DNA from: Rhodothermus profundi
GTDB lineage: Bacteria; Bacteroidota; Rhodothermia; Rhodothermales; Rhodothermaceae
Assembly (NCBI RefSeq): GCF_900142415.1
Contig: NZ_FRAU01000007.1
Location: forward strand, 1-64,000
DNA length: 64,000 nucleotides
Direction of reading: 5' to 3'
This document shows, in pieces, positions 26,243 through 35,475 of this stretch. The notes under the pieces are model-generated. The model searched no databases. It was not told the origin of the DNA and saw nothing but the letters and a program-made list of their open reading frames with translations. Numbering within the stretch: position 1 is the first letter of the stretch; every line of letters starts with the position of its first letter. The position numbers and the translations under genes are program-made.

Positions 26243-26569
26243 ATGGATACGACCGCCTGGATCGTGACGCTGATTGGCCTGGCCGCTATGGCCTGGGTCG
26301 TCTGGTATTTCTGGCTCTCTGAGCCCCGCGCGACAACACCCAACCAACCCAGAATATCTGCCATGAAAACGCAGGAAACGCTTCAGATCGAAGGCATGAG
26401 CTGCCAGCACTGCGTGCATGCCGTAACCAACGCCCTGAAACAGCTACCCGGTGTCGAAGTGCAGTCGGTCGAAATTGGTCGCGCTACGGTTGCCTACGAT
26501 CCGGAACAGGTCAGCCGGGATCAGATCAAGGCCGCCATTGAAGCGGAAGGCTACACGGTAGCTACCTGA
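26243..26569 (+). CDS. Membrane-tethered CopZ-like copper chaperone
   Basis: A 108-residue protein joining an N-terminal transmembrane helix (WIVTLIGLAAMAWVVWYFWL, residues 6-25) to a complete HMA metal-binding domain (residues 44-107, GMSCQHC with Cys54 and Cys57, VEIGRATVAYDPEQVSRDQIKAAIEAEGYTV). It begins two bases after copA. It probably hands Cu(I) to CopA at the membrane. An internal ATG (codon 41, 26363) directly precedes the HMA domain and could give a soluble 68-residue chaperone from the same gene. CopZ proteins are normally soluble, so the tether is unusual. Confidence 0.85.
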   Translation: MDTTAWIVTLIGLAAMAWVVWYFWLSEPRATTPNQPRISAMKTQETLQIEGMSCQHCVHAVTNALKQLPGVEVQSVEIGRATVAYDPEQVSRDQIKAAIEAEGYTVAT

Positions 26570-26683
26570 AGCGCTTTCTGGCGGCGCCTGTCCTGGCTGA
26601 GCGCTTTTTAAGGTAACGCTGAGACCGCTTTAAGCATTGGATCTGTATCCTTTAAAAGGATTGAAGATACGTGCCCAACACCT

Positions 26684-27100
26684 ATGCGCGGCGTCGTGTA
26701 CAGAGGAGTTCAGGGTCTGGGGATCGGGCTGGCAGCCCTGATGTTGACCGGACTGCTGCATCTGCTGGAGCCTGCCTGCCTGATCCCGACCCCGACCCGC
26801 GCAACAACCGATGCTTCCCTACCGGTAGGTTGTCTCTCCGGCGGCACACCAGAGGCTTCATCAAGCACCTTCTGCATCCTTTCTGATCCCGCCTCCTGCT
26901 GCCTGGAAGCCCACCGGGTCTCGTGGACGTCTCGTCCGGCAACAGGCACCTGTTGCCACGCCTCGCCCACGTTCAAGGCACTGTCCCCCACCCATACGGC
27001 AAAGCAAACGCCCCTGCAGCCGGCTGCCCTACCCACCACGCAACAACGACGTGCTTCAACGGTAGCACGCTACCTGCAATTCGCCGTGCTACGCCTCTGA
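26684..27100 (+). CDS. Cys-rich exported protein in the copper island
   Basis: A 138-residue protein I do not recognise. The N-terminus is basic followed by a hydrophobic stretch (GLGIGLAALMLTGLLHLLEPA), reading as a signal peptide. Seven cysteines follow (32, 50, 64, 72, 73, 90, 91), including two CC pairs and a CCH, then a low-complexity Thr/Pro/Gln tail. Such a layout fits a periplasmic metal-binding protein. It lies between copZ and the CusC-like gene on the same strand. There is no clear ribosome-binding site, so the gene is likely but not certain. Confidence 0.5.
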   Translation: MRGVVYRGVQGLGIGLAALMLTGLLHLLEPACLIPTPTRATTDASLPVGCLSGGTPEASSSTFCILSDPASCCLEAHRVSWTSRPATGTCCHASPTFKALSPTHTAKQTPLQPAALPTTQQRRASTVARYLQFAVLRL

Positions 27101-27203
27101 GCCCAACCCGCATCCTGCCTGAATGCCTTTCAGGCAGAAGGTCAACCGATCCCTACCTGCGCACAGCATCTGGTTTCCTCTAACCTTAGCAAAGAAAGGG
27201 CTT

Positions 27204-28487
27204 ATGCGTAGCCATGTAAGCTATTTAGGATTAATGCGTATTCTTACTTTTTTGATCTTTCCTCTGACGCTCTATGCACAGCCGAACGCGTCTATCCCCC
27301 AGCTATCGCTGAGTGCGCTGGTTCAGGAGGCCTTGCAGGCCAATCCGGCGTTGCAGGCTGCCCGGCTGGCTGCTGCAGCGCGCGGCACCCGTCCGGTTCA
27401 GGTCGGGTCGCTGCCAGACCCTTCCTTCGAAGCGGGTTACCGGCCCCTGGCTATCGGGAGCTTCGAAGGTGCCGCGCCGGCTACTTTCATGCTCATGCAG
27501 CGGCTGCCTTTTCCTGGAAAGCTCCGCCTGGATGCCGAGGCCGCTCAGCTTGAAGCCGAAGCCGCGGCTCAGGATGCCGATGCCCTGGCCCTACGGCTGG
27601 TGTTTGCCCTGCGCGCTACCTACTTTGAACTATACCGCCTGCAGGAGACGCGTCGGCTGATTGAGGACTTCCAGGAGCGACTGCGCGCCTTTGCCGAAGC
27701 AGCCGCCGTCCGTTACGAAGTCGGGCAGGGCTCCCAGGCAGCCGTGCTGCGCGTGCAACTGGAGCAGCATCGGCTCTCACGACAATTGCTGGACCTCCAG
27801 GGTGCCTGGCAGGCCCTGTATGCCCGACTGATTCAGCTTACTGGACGCACCGATCTGCCCGACACGGTGCGTCTGGAGCCGCTCACGCCACCGGCCGCTC
27901 TTCCTCAGCAGTCCATAGCGGAGGCGTTCGAGCGCCATCCCGAAGCGCTGGCGCTTCGCCTGCGCGAACACCGCGCCCGCACGCTTATCCGGCGTGCTCG
28001 TCGAGAATACTGGCCGGACTTCGTAATCGGGGTCGGACTGACCGATATGATGCGCATGAACCAGCCGGTCGCTCCCCTTTCCTCGCTGGATGATCGGCTG
28101 GCCGTGCGTTTTGGCGTCATTTTACCATTGCAGCGGGCGCGCCGATCGGCTCGGGTCGAAGAGACCCGCCTGGAAGCGCGGCGCCTGGAAGCCCGCTACA
28201 TCGATCTCTACAACCGCTTTCTCAGCCGCTGGCAGGCACTCGAAGAACGCTTTGCTGCCGACCGGGCCAATCTGGCCCTCCTCGAACAGACGCTGATTCC
28301 AGAAGCCCGAACCACGCGGGAAGCTCTGCTGAGCGCCTATACAACCGGCCAGGCATCGTACCTGGATCTGCTGGATGCAGAGCGCGCGCTCTTTGAGCTT
28401 GAACGCCAGTGGGTCAACACCCTCACGCGCCTGCTCCTCACGCAGGCCGAAGCCGAGCAATTGCTGGGTCTGTTGCCATCCCCGTGA
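27204..28487 (+). CDS. TolC/CusC-like outer-membrane efflux protein
   Basis: A 427-residue TolC-family channel, the outer-membrane part of the RND pump encoded next. Signal peptide MRILTFLIFPLTLYAQ lies just inside the start. Two similar helical halves are seen (LSALVQEALQANPALQAARLAAAARG...; QSIAEAFERHPEALALRLREHRAR), and near the end GQASYLDLLDAERALFELERQWVNTLTRLLL, typical of CusC/CzcC proteins. Start 27204 (MRSHVSYLGL) has AGAAAGG upstream; 27234 is an alternative. Confidence 0.88.
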   Translation: MRSHVSYLGLMRILTFLIFPLTLYAQPNASIPQLSLSALVQEALQANPALQAARLAAAARGTRPVQVGSLPDPSFEAGYRPLAIGSFEGAAPATFMLMQRLPFPGKLRLDAEAAQLEAEAAAQDADALALRLVFALRATYFELYRLQETRRLIEDFQERLRAFAEAAAVRYEVGQGSQAAVLRVQLEQHRLSRQLLDLQGAWQALYARLIQLTGRTDLPDTVRLEPLTPPAALPQQSIAEAFERHPEALALRLREHRARTLIRRARREYWPDFVIGVGLTDMMRMNQPVAPLSSLDDRLAVRFGVILPLQRARRSARVEETRLEARRLEARYIDLYNRFLSRWQALEERFAADRANLALLEQTLIPEARTTREALLSAYTTGQASYLDLLDAERALFELERQWVNTLTRLLLTQAEAEQLLGLLPSP

Positions 28488-28513
28488 AAAAACCAAACTG
28501 TTGGAGGATAGCC

Positions 28514-29857
28514 ATGCGTACGCGCATTGTCCTGTTTTCAAGCCTGCTGGGCCTGTTGCTCATCGCCTACGTGGCCCACAGTCTGTGGCGGAGCAACGCG
28601 GAGGTACCCGTCGCTTCGGTCGACACCACGACCGCCATGGCCCCACCCTCGGGTGGACTGGCCGCCTTTGACAAAAACGGCGACGGAATCGTCTACCAGG
28701 ACCCCATGCATCCCTGGATCGTCCTGGACGCTCCCGGGAAAGCGCCAGACTGCGGCATGGACCTCGTCCCGGTTTCCATCCATGAAGGCATGGACATGGA
28801 AACGGATGGATCGGTCCGGATCGACCCCGTGGTGCTCCAGAACACGGGAGTCCGCCTGACCACTGTCGAGGTAGCGCCACTGGCGCCCACGGTGCGCGCA
28901 ACGGCCCGCCTGGAGGTCAACGAGCAGCAACTCGTTGCCGTATCGCCCAAGATCAGCGGCTGGGTCGAAGTACTCTATGTGGACTACGAGGGCGCCCGCG
29001 TTCGCAAAGGGGAGCCGCTTCTGGAAATCTATAGCCCGGAGTTAGTCTCTACCCAGGAAGAATACCTGCTGGCCCTGCGAAACGTCCGCCAGCTCGCTGG
29101 CACACCGGCTGAAGCTGACGCGCGTCGGCTGCTGGAGGCCGCCCGTCGTCGGCTGCTTTTCTGGGATATTACCGACCAGCAGATTCAGCAGCTCGAAGAA
29201 ACGGGCCAGCCGCGCAAAACGCTGACCCTGTATGCCCCTGCCTCCGGGACGGTGCTGGAAAAGAAAGTGGTGGAAGGCCAGAAGATCCAGGCCGGTCAGA
29301 CGCTGTTCGTGCTGGCCGACCTCTCGACGCTCTGGCTACAGGTGGACGTTTATGAGCACGACCTGAGCTGGGTTGTCCCTGGCATTCGGGCAGAAATCAC
29401 CCTGCCCTATGATCCGACCGTTCGCCTGGAAGGCTATGTGGACTACGTCTACGACACGCTGGACCCGACCACCCGGACCGCCCAGGCTCGCATTGTGGTG
29501 CCCAACCCCGGCCTGCGACTCAAGCCCGGTATGTATGCGGTGGCCACACTGCACGGGCGGCCTACGCCACCTCGACCGCTGGTACCAGACGAAGCCATTG
29601 TACGCTACGGCAACGAAGCCTTTGTCATCGTAGCCCTTGGGGAAGGCCGCTTCCTTCCTACCAGGGTTCAGGTCGGTCATGAGGCTAACGGATATGCCCA
29701 GATTCTGGACGGCCTGCAGGGAGGCGAGCAAATCGTTGCCCGCGCCCAGTTTCTTATCGACTCAGAAGCCCGCCTGAAAAGTGCCCTGGGCGCGCTGATG
29801 AGCGGTCATCAACATGGCAGCGCGATGGAGGCGGACGAGCCTGACGCCCACTCCTGA
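28514..29857 (+). CDS. CusB-like periplasmic adaptor of a metal RND efflux pump
   Basis: A 447-residue membrane-fusion protein. After an N-terminal membrane anchor (IVLFSSLLGLLLIAYVA) comes a heavy-metal-binding domain (YQDPMHPWIVLDAPGKAPDCGMDLVP, residues 61-86), then barrel-sandwich and hairpin regions (ATARLEVNEQQLVAVSPKISGWVE; ARVRKGEPLLEIYSPELVSTQEEYL) and C-terminal beta domains (DEAIVRYGNEAFVIVALGEGRFLPTRVQVG). The usual first Cys of the YxCPMHP motif is Asp63 here; Met and Cys80 remain. Start 28514 has GGAGG upstream. It links the CusC- and CusA-like parts. Confidence 0.9.
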   Translation: MRTRIVLFSSLLGLLLIAYVAHSLWRSNAEVPVASVDTTTAMAPPSGGLAAFDKNGDGIVYQDPMHPWIVLDAPGKAPDCGMDLVPVSIHEGMDMETDGSVRIDPVVLQNTGVRLTTVEVAPLAPTVRATARLEVNEQQLVAVSPKISGWVEVLYVDYEGARVRKGEPLLEIYSPELVSTQEEYLLALRNVRQLAGTPAEADARRLLEAARRRLLFWDITDQQIQQLEETGQPRKTLTLYAPASGTVLEKKVVEGQKIQAGQTLFVLADLSTLWLQVDVYEHDLSWVVPGIRAEITLPYDPTVRLEGYVDYVYDTLDPTTRTAQARIVVPNPGLRLKPGMYAVATLHGRPTPPRPLVPDEAIVRYGNEAFVIVALGEGRFLPTRVQVGHEANGYAQILDGLQGGEQIVARAQFLIDSEARLKSALGALMSGHQHGSAMEADEPDAHS

Positions 29858-29892
29858 ATCAGATTTCTTCCACCTAAACCTGAAAAACAGCC

Positions 29893-32800
29893 ATGTTAGA
29901 GCGGATCATAGAAGGAAGCATGCGGAACCGCCAGCTCGTGCTCATGCTGGCGATTCTGCTGGCCGCCCTGGGCGTGTGGGCCACCCTGAACATTCCGATT
30001 GATGCGATACCGGACATCTCCGATGTGCAGGTGGTCATCCGCACCGAATACCCCGGGCAGGCTCCGCAAATTGTCGAAGACCAGGTTACGTATCCGCTGG
30101 CTACGGCCATGCTGGCCGTGCCGGGCGCCCGGACGGTCCGGGGCTACTCCATGTTCGGGACCTCCTTCGTCTACATCATCTTCGAAGATGGAACCGACAT
30201 GTACTGGGCCCGAAGTCGGGTCCTGGAATATCTGAACCAGGTGGCCGGCACCCTGCCTGAAGGCGCCAAGCCGGCCATCGGACCGGACGCCACCAGCGTC
30301 GGCTGGATCTTCGAATACAGCCTGGTCGATACGACCGGACGCCACGACCTGGCCGACCTGCGCACCCTGCAGGACTTTTTCCTGAAATACGAGCTACAGT
30401 CCATTCCCGGGGTCTCGGAAGTCGCCACGGTCGGTGGGTTCGTCAAGCAGTATCAGATTGTCGTTGATCCGCAAAAGCTGCTGGCCTATGGCATCCCGCT
30501 GAGCCATGTCCGCATGGCTATCCAGCGGTCTAACCGGGAAGTAGGCGCTCGTCTGCTGGAACTGGGTGAACGGGAGTTTATCGTGCGGGGGCGCGGCTAT
30601 ATCCAGAGTCTGGACGACCTGCGCCAGATTCCCCTGAAAGCGAAAGATGGGACGGTCATCACGCTGGACGACGTCGCCATCATTCGGCATGGCCCGGAAA
30701 TTCGGCGCGGCATTGCCGAGCGCAACGGCGAAGGCGAAGTGGTCGGAGGGATTGTAATCATGCGCTATGGCGAAAATGCCCTGCGCGTGATCGAACGGGT
30801 CAAGGCACGCCTGGCCGAGCTGGAGGCCAGTTTGCCCGAAGGCGTTACCATTAACATCGAATACGATCGTTCCCGGCTAATCCGGGATGCAGTTCGGACG
30901 GTCACGCTGAAGCTCTGGCAGCAGTTGGCCGTTGTCGCGCTAATTGTCTTTGTGTTTCTGCTGCACGTGCGCAGTGCCTTTGTGGCGCTGGTCTCGGTGC
31001 CGCTGGGCGCGCTGACCGCGCTGCTCATCATGTACCTGCTGGGCGTCAACGCCAACATTATGAGCCTGGGGGGCATTGCGGTGGCAATTGGGGTGATGGT
31101 GGACGCTTCCCTCGTGATGGTGGAAAACGCTTTTAAGCATCTGGAGCAGGCCCGCCTGAAAGCGGGCACCACGCAGCTTACCGCCAGCGAACGCCTGCGC
31201 GTGCTGCTGGCATCTGCCCGCGAGGTCGGCCCCAGCATGTTCTTCTCGCTCCTGATCGTGACGATCAGCTACCTGCCGGTATTTGCACTGCAGCAGGTAG
31301 AAGGCCGCCTGTTCCGCCCCCTGGCCATGACGACCACGTTTTCCATGGCCGCGGCATCGGTGCTGGCCGTTACCTTGATTCCTGCCCTGATGGTCCTCTT
31401 CGTACGGGGCCGCATCCGCACCGAACATCAGAATCCCCTGACGCGCTTCTTTGCCTGGGCTTACCGGCCAGTGATCCGCTACACGCTCCGCCATCCGTGG
31501 CGCATCGTGCTGGGCAGCGTGTTGCTGCTGGGGTTGACGCTGCTGCCCATTCAGCGGTTGATGCTGGGCCGCGTTTACATCGACTTTCCCCAGATCGGCT
31601 CCGAGTTTATGCCGCCGCTGAACGAGGGCGATCTGCTCTACATGCCGACCACCCTGCCCGGCATCTCTCCTCAGAAGGCCAAAGAACTGCTTCAACAAAC
31701 GGACCGGATTATCAAGAGCTTTCCCGAGGTTAAGTCGGTCTTTGGCAAAGCGGGCCGCGCCGAAACGGCTACCGACCCAGCTCCCCTGTCCATGTTTGAA
31801 ACGATCATCATCCTGAAAGATCGGAGCGAGTGGCGGCCCGGGATGACGTTGGACCGGCTCATTGAAGAAATGGACCGGGCCCTGCGCATTCCTGGATTGA
31901 CAAATGCCTGGACGATGCCCATCAAAACCCGGGTCGATATGCTGGCCACGGGCATCAAGACACCGGTTGGCATCAAGATTATTGGACCGGATCTCCCGAC
32001 GCTGGAGCAGATCGGGGCCCATCTGGAACAGGTGCTGCGCCAGGTACCGGGCACCCGCTCGGTGTACGCCGAACGGGCCATGGGAGGCAGCTACCTGGAC
32101 GTGGTGGTTGACCGCGCCGAAGCAGCCCGCTATGGCCTGACCGTAGGCGACGTGCTGGAAATTGTGCAGACGGCTATTGGCGGCATGAACGTTACCACCA
32201 CCATTGAGGGGCTTGAACGGTACCCGGTGCTGGTCCGCTACCCCCGCGACCTGCGCGACAACCTTCCGGCTTTACGCCAGGTGCTGGTGCCCACTCCTTC
32301 AGGTGCCCAGGTTCCGCTGGGGCAACTGGCCCGCTTCGAGCTGGTCGAGGGCCCGCCCATGATCAAAAGTGAAAATGCTCGCCCCAACGCCTGGGTCTAC
32401 ATCGACCTGGAGCAGGGTATCGATATCGGCTCATACGTCCAGCAAGCCCAGGAAATTGTGGCGCAAGAGGTATCCCTGCCGCCTGGTTACTCCCTGGTCT
32501 GGAGCGGGCAGTATGAATACATGGAGCGAGCATCGCGGCGGCTGCGGTTTCTGGTGCCGCTGACCATCGGGATCGTGTTCTTGCTGCTGCTCATTCACTT
32601 TCGCAGCCTGCGCGAGACCTTGCTGCTCATGGCCACGCTACCTATGGCGGCTATTGGAGCCGTCTGGCTTATGAGCATACTGGGCTTCAACATGAGCGTT
32701 GCCGCTGCGGTGGGCTACATTGCCGTGGCCGGACTGGCAGCCGAAACCGGCGTGGTCATGCAGGCCTTTCTGTCCGACACCATCGCCCGTTACCGCCGAG

Positions 32801-33123
32801 AAGGTCGCCTGACCTCGCTAGCAGCCCTACAGGCTGCTCTGGAAGAGGGAGCCTCGCGTCGCGTGCGCCCGCTGCTAATGACGGTGTCGACCTCGTTGAT
32901 CGGCCTCCTGCCTGTTATGTTCGGCTCTGAAACCGGAGCCGAGGTCATGAAGCGCCTGGCCGCTCCCATGGTAGGCGGCCTGTTCAGCGCGGCCGCCCTG
33001 ACGCTGGTGGTTATCCCTGCCCTGAACATGATTATCCACCGCATTCGGCTTCGGAAAGAACTGTCAACCCGCACCACCGACCATCAGCCGGAACCTGCGC
33101 CGGCTTCCTCCCCGGCTTCGTAA
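29893..33123 (+). CDS. CusA/CzcA-like heavy-metal RND efflux transporter
   Basis: A 1076-residue inner-membrane proton/metal antiporter of the HME-RND class. The N-terminal LERIIEGSMRNRQLVLMLAILLAALGVWATLNIPIDAIPDISDVQVVIRTEYPGQAPQIVEDQVTYPL block is diagnostic. The two six-helix bundles are clear (VVALIVFVFLLHVRSAFVALVSVPLGALTALLIMYLLG with GGIAVAIGVMVDASLVMVENAFKHLE; LTIGIVFLLLLIHFRSLRETLLL). With the TolC- and CusB-like genes it forms a tripartite pump. CusA is the better guess than CzcA because of the copper genes upstream. Confidence 0.93.
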   Translation: MLERIIEGSMRNRQLVLMLAILLAALGVWATLNIPIDAIPDISDVQVVIRTEYPGQAPQIVEDQVTYPLATAMLAVPGARTVRGYSMFGTSFVYIIFEDGTDMYWARSRVLEYLNQVAGTLPEGAKPAIGPDATSVGWIFEYSLVDTTGRHDLADLRTLQDFFLKYELQSIPGVSEVATVGGFVKQYQIVVDPQKLLAYGIPLSHVRMAIQRSNREVGARLLELGEREFIVRGRGYIQSLDDLRQIPLKAKDGTVITLDDVAIIRHGPEIRRGIAERNGEGEVVGGIVIMRYGENALRVIERVKARLAELEASLPEGVTINIEYDRSRLIRDAVRTVTLKLWQQLAVVALIVFVFLLHVRSAFVALVSVPLGALTALLIMYLLGVNANIMSLGGIAVAIGVMVDASLVMVENAFKHLEQARLKAGTTQLTASERLRVLLASAREVGPSMFFSLLIVTISYLPVFALQQVEGRLFRPLAMTTTFSMAAASVLAVTLIPALMVLFVRGRIRTEHQNPLTRFFAWAYRPVIRYTLRHPWRIVLGSVLLLGLTLLPIQRLMLGRVYIDFPQIGSEFMPPLNEGDLLYMPTTLPGISPQKAKELLQQTDRIIKSFPEVKSVFGKAGRAETATDPAPLSMFETIIILKDRSEWRPGMTLDRLIEEMDRALRIPGLTNAWTMPIKTRVDMLATGIKTPVGIKIIGPDLPTLEQIGAHLEQVLRQVPGTRSVYAERAMGGSYLDVVVDRAEAARYGLTVGDVLEIVQTAIGGMNVTTTIEGLERYPVLVRYPRDLRDNLPALRQVLVPTPSGAQVPLGQLARFELVEGPPMIKSENARPNAWVYIDLEQGIDIGSYVQQAQEIVAQEVSLPPGYSLVWSGQYEYMERASRRLRFLVPLTIGIVFLLLLIHFRSLRETLLLMATLPMAAIGAVWLMSILGFNMSVAAAVGYIAVAGLAAETGVVMQAFLSDTIARYRREGRLTSLAALQAALEEGASRRVRPLLMTVSTSLIGLLPVMFGSETGAEVMKRLAAPMVGGLFSAAALTLVVIPALNMIIHRIRLRKELSTRTTDHQPEPAPASSPAS

Positions 33124-33143
33124 GCTTCCTCGGCCCGTTTCTT

Positions 33144-33175
33144 GTGTGCGGTAAAAGTGCTAATTTGCCGCACAC
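33144..33175 (+). other. Hairpin between cusA-like and barrel genes
   Basis: An inverted repeat, GTGTGCGG...CCGCACAC, extended by four further pairs (one G-T) around an eight-base loop. It lies 20 bases after the CusA stop and 18 before the next start. It has no T-run, so it is not a canonical terminator. Part of it (TTG...TAATTTG) also looks like a Bacteroidetes-type promoter for the barrel gene. Confidence 0.4.
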
Positions 33176-33193
33176 CATCCAAAAGGGCCCATC

Positions 33194-34693
33194 ATGCGTC
33201 GCTACCGGTGGCCGAGCGTTGTGTGGTGCCTTGTTTTCTGGAGCGCAGCCGTGGGGGCGGCGGCCCAGCCGTCGCCTCCACGGGGCACCCTCTTAGAATG
33301 GGCAGCCCATATGCGCCGCCTGGTGCTGGATCGCACGCATGGCTACGGCGGCCGCTACTACGAGGGCGGCCTTTTCCGCACGTTCACCCGCAAAATGGAC
33401 TACGAGTACGAGCTGGACCTGCTTACCTATCGCTTCTCGCTATTTGATGACGCCCGCTGGGTGCAGCGTCCCGGAGGGTACCGGGTCTATACCGGCAGCA
33501 TCGACTACGGGGTCTTTGTAACTGAGAGTCAGTTCAAGCACACCGTTGCCCTGAATCGCCGCAGTCGCTTTCAGCTATGGGGCCTTCAGGAAGAAAACCT
33601 TCGGGCTCGGCGCTTCTTTGTCGAAATAGGCTATACCTATCAACTGGCCGCCCAGCACCAGATTGGCCTGCGTCATACCCTGGGGATGGACAAAGCCGAC
33701 CTGGATTTTTCCCTGCATTATCAGTGGCGTTCGCTTGCCCGCGGTGGCGTGCGCCTGGAACTGGGCCTGCTGGACTGGGCCAGCAATTTTGTTTACCGAT
33801 TGATAGCCCGGAGCAATCGCAGCTTTGAAACCCGCCAGCGCTACCAGCACCGTCCTTATTTACTTTCGATCACAGCGACCACCCCGGTCGCTTCGCCGCT
33901 CCGAGCCGAACTGGCCGCCGGCCTGCAAACCCGCGCCCGGGCTCGCGTTGACCAGACGGTCGCCCGCACTCCAGGTCGCGCTGGCTATGTAACCGAACAG
34001 TTGCGCGCCTTTGAAAACCAAGAGTCAGTTGGATATCTGGGATTGCTGCTTGAATACGCTCATCCCTTCTTTACCCTGGGCGTTACCTATCGCGGCCGCT
34101 ACGCTTCGGTCAACCGCACCCCGTCCGCCGACAGCACCGGCTGCTGGGAAGCCGCCCGCGGACTGAGCCGCTGCTGGGTACCCTATCCCGCCCACTTTCA
34201 AAGCCGGGAATTCTCCAGCGCTTTAGGCCTGCACGGTGCGCTGCGCTGGCGCCGCCTGGCCGTGCAAACCGAGTGGATTCGCGCCATCAATGGCGATCGA
34301 ATGCAGGGTCCCGCCTTACCGGAAGCCTTTGTGGTTCCCTATGACTTTCGCGAGCGCCGCCTGACCGGCAAAACGCGTCTGACCTACCTGTCGCCAGGAG
34401 GCTTCTGGGCGGCGCTGGAGCTCAACCTCGAAGACCGTAACGTACGAGGTCCTCGACAGGCCGGTACCATTAATCTTTCGTTTCGTCGTAACTTTCCCGA
34501 CCAAGTAGTCCCGTTCAACCGGCGGGTTACCCTACTGCTGGGCTATCAGCGCCCCACGCTGGAACTGACCGTCGGCGTCTCCTTTGATCAGGACGGTGAC
34601 CTGTACAGCGGCTGGGGCATTCCCAGTCAGTGGCGCGACAGACCTGCCCGTTTTGACGGAGGCTTCTTTCGCCTACAACTAACCTGGCCGTAA
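33194..34693 (+). CDS. Putative outer-membrane beta-barrel protein
   Basis: A 499-residue protein with a signal peptide (WCLVFWSAAVGAAAQ) and then almost continuous alternating aromatic/polar strands (FKHTVALNRRSRFQLWGLQE; RRFFVEIGYTYQLAAQHQIGLRHTLGM; RVTLLLGYQRPTLELTVGVSFD), ending in GGFFRLQLTWP with the aromatic-rich strand expected of a barrel. The N-terminal region (MRRLVLDRTHGYGGRYYEGGLF) is well conserved in appearance but unknown to me. It lies between the copper pump and a PepSY protein. A role in metal or redox homeostasis is inferred from position only. Confidence 0.65.
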   Translation: MRRYRWPSVVWCLVFWSAAVGAAAQPSPPRGTLLEWAAHMRRLVLDRTHGYGGRYYEGGLFRTFTRKMDYEYELDLLTYRFSLFDDARWVQRPGGYRVYTGSIDYGVFVTESQFKHTVALNRRSRFQLWGLQEENLRARRFFVEIGYTYQLAAQHQIGLRHTLGMDKADLDFSLHYQWRSLARGGVRLELGLLDWASNFVYRLIARSNRSFETRQRYQHRPYLLSITATTPVASPLRAELAAGLQTRARARVDQTVARTPGRAGYVTEQLRAFENQESVGYLGLLLEYAHPFFTLGVTYRGRYASVNRTPSADSTGCWEAARGLSRCWVPYPAHFQSREFSSALGLHGALRWRRLAVQTEWIRAINGDRMQGPALPEAFVVPYDFRERRLTGKTRLTYLSPGGFWAALELNLEDRNVRGPRQAGTINLSFRRNFPDQVVPFNRRVTLLLGYQRPTLELTVGVSFDQDGDLYSGWGIPSQWRDRPARFDGGFFRLQLTWP

Positions 34694-34698
34694 TTACG

Positions 34699-35475
34699 AT
34701 GCGCGTACCCGTTCGCACCATCCGCAAAATCCACCGCTACCTGGGGCTCATTATCGGCATCCAGCTTTTGCTCTGGACCGTCAGCGGCCTGTTTTTCAGT
34801 CTGAACCCCATTGAAAAGGTGCGTGGAGAGCATCTGATGGCTCCGCCACCCACGCTTTCCCTCGACGACACCCTGCTGGCCTCACCAGCCCGGGTGCTCC
34901 AGGCTGTTGAGCAGCGATTTCCAGGCGCTGAGGTGCTTCAGATTACCCTGCGTCCGCTCCTGGACCGGCCGGTCTATGAGATTACGCTGCGCACAAACGA
35001 AACCCTGCGTTTCGCGCTGGCCGACGCCCGCACTGGCCAACTGCGCCCCCCTATCACAGAAGCTGAAGCTATAGCTATCGCTCAGGCCGACTTCACGCCG
35101 GAAGCCCCTGTTGCCGCCGTCGAATACCTGACCGAAGCTCCGCGTGGTTCTGAATTTCGAAACAGCCCGCTGCCTGTCTATCGGGTGGTTTTTGACCATC
35201 CTACGGGAACGCGCATCTACGTGGCCGCCGAAAATGGCCAGATTACGGCTCGTCGCAATGATACCTGGCGCTGGTTCGACTTTTTCTGGATGTTCCACAT
35301 CATGGACTACCGGGATCGGGACAATTTCAATCACCTGCTTCTTCAGGGCTTTTCCCTGTTTGGATTGCTTACGGTGCTCAGCGGCTTTGTGCTCTGGGCT
35401 GTTACCTCGCCGACGCTTCGGGGACGCCGGAAGCGGAAGCGCATTCGTCAGGTGGTCGGGTCTCCTCAAGCGTAG
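34699..35475 (+). CDS. PepSY-associated transmembrane protein
   Basis: A 258-residue inner-membrane protein. The first helix carries the family signature IRKIHRYLGLIIGIQLLLWTVSGLFFS. Then comes a periplasmic PepSY-like region (ARVLQAVEQRFPGAEVLQITLRP) and the DTWRWFDFFWMFHIMDYRDRDNFNH block, followed by a last helix (FSLFGLLTVLSGFVLWAV). Conserved His residues in both helices are sometimes linked to haem. It starts five bases after the barrel gene, so the two form a unit. PepSY proteins often accompany metal uptake or copper genes. Its 3' end overlaps the convergent MFS gene by 74 bases. Confidence 0.82.
   Translation: MRVPVRTIRKIHRYLGLIIGIQLLLWTVSGLFFSLNPIEKVRGEHLMAPPPTLSLDDTLLASPARVLQAVEQRFPGAEVLQITLRPLLDRPVYEITLRTNETLRFALADARTGQLRPPITEAEAIAIAQADFTPEAPVAAVEYLTEAPRGSEFRNSPLPVYRVVFDHPTGTRIYVAAENGQITARRNDTWRWFDFFWMFHIMDYRDRDNFNHLLLQGFSLFGLLTVLSGFVLWAVTSPTLRGRRKRKRIRQVVGSPQA

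Noticed and set aside
26570-26620. Terminator after the CopZ-like gene
   Set aside because: AGCGCT repeats with a T-run form only a six-base stem around a loop of more than 20 bases, and the following genes belong to the same island.
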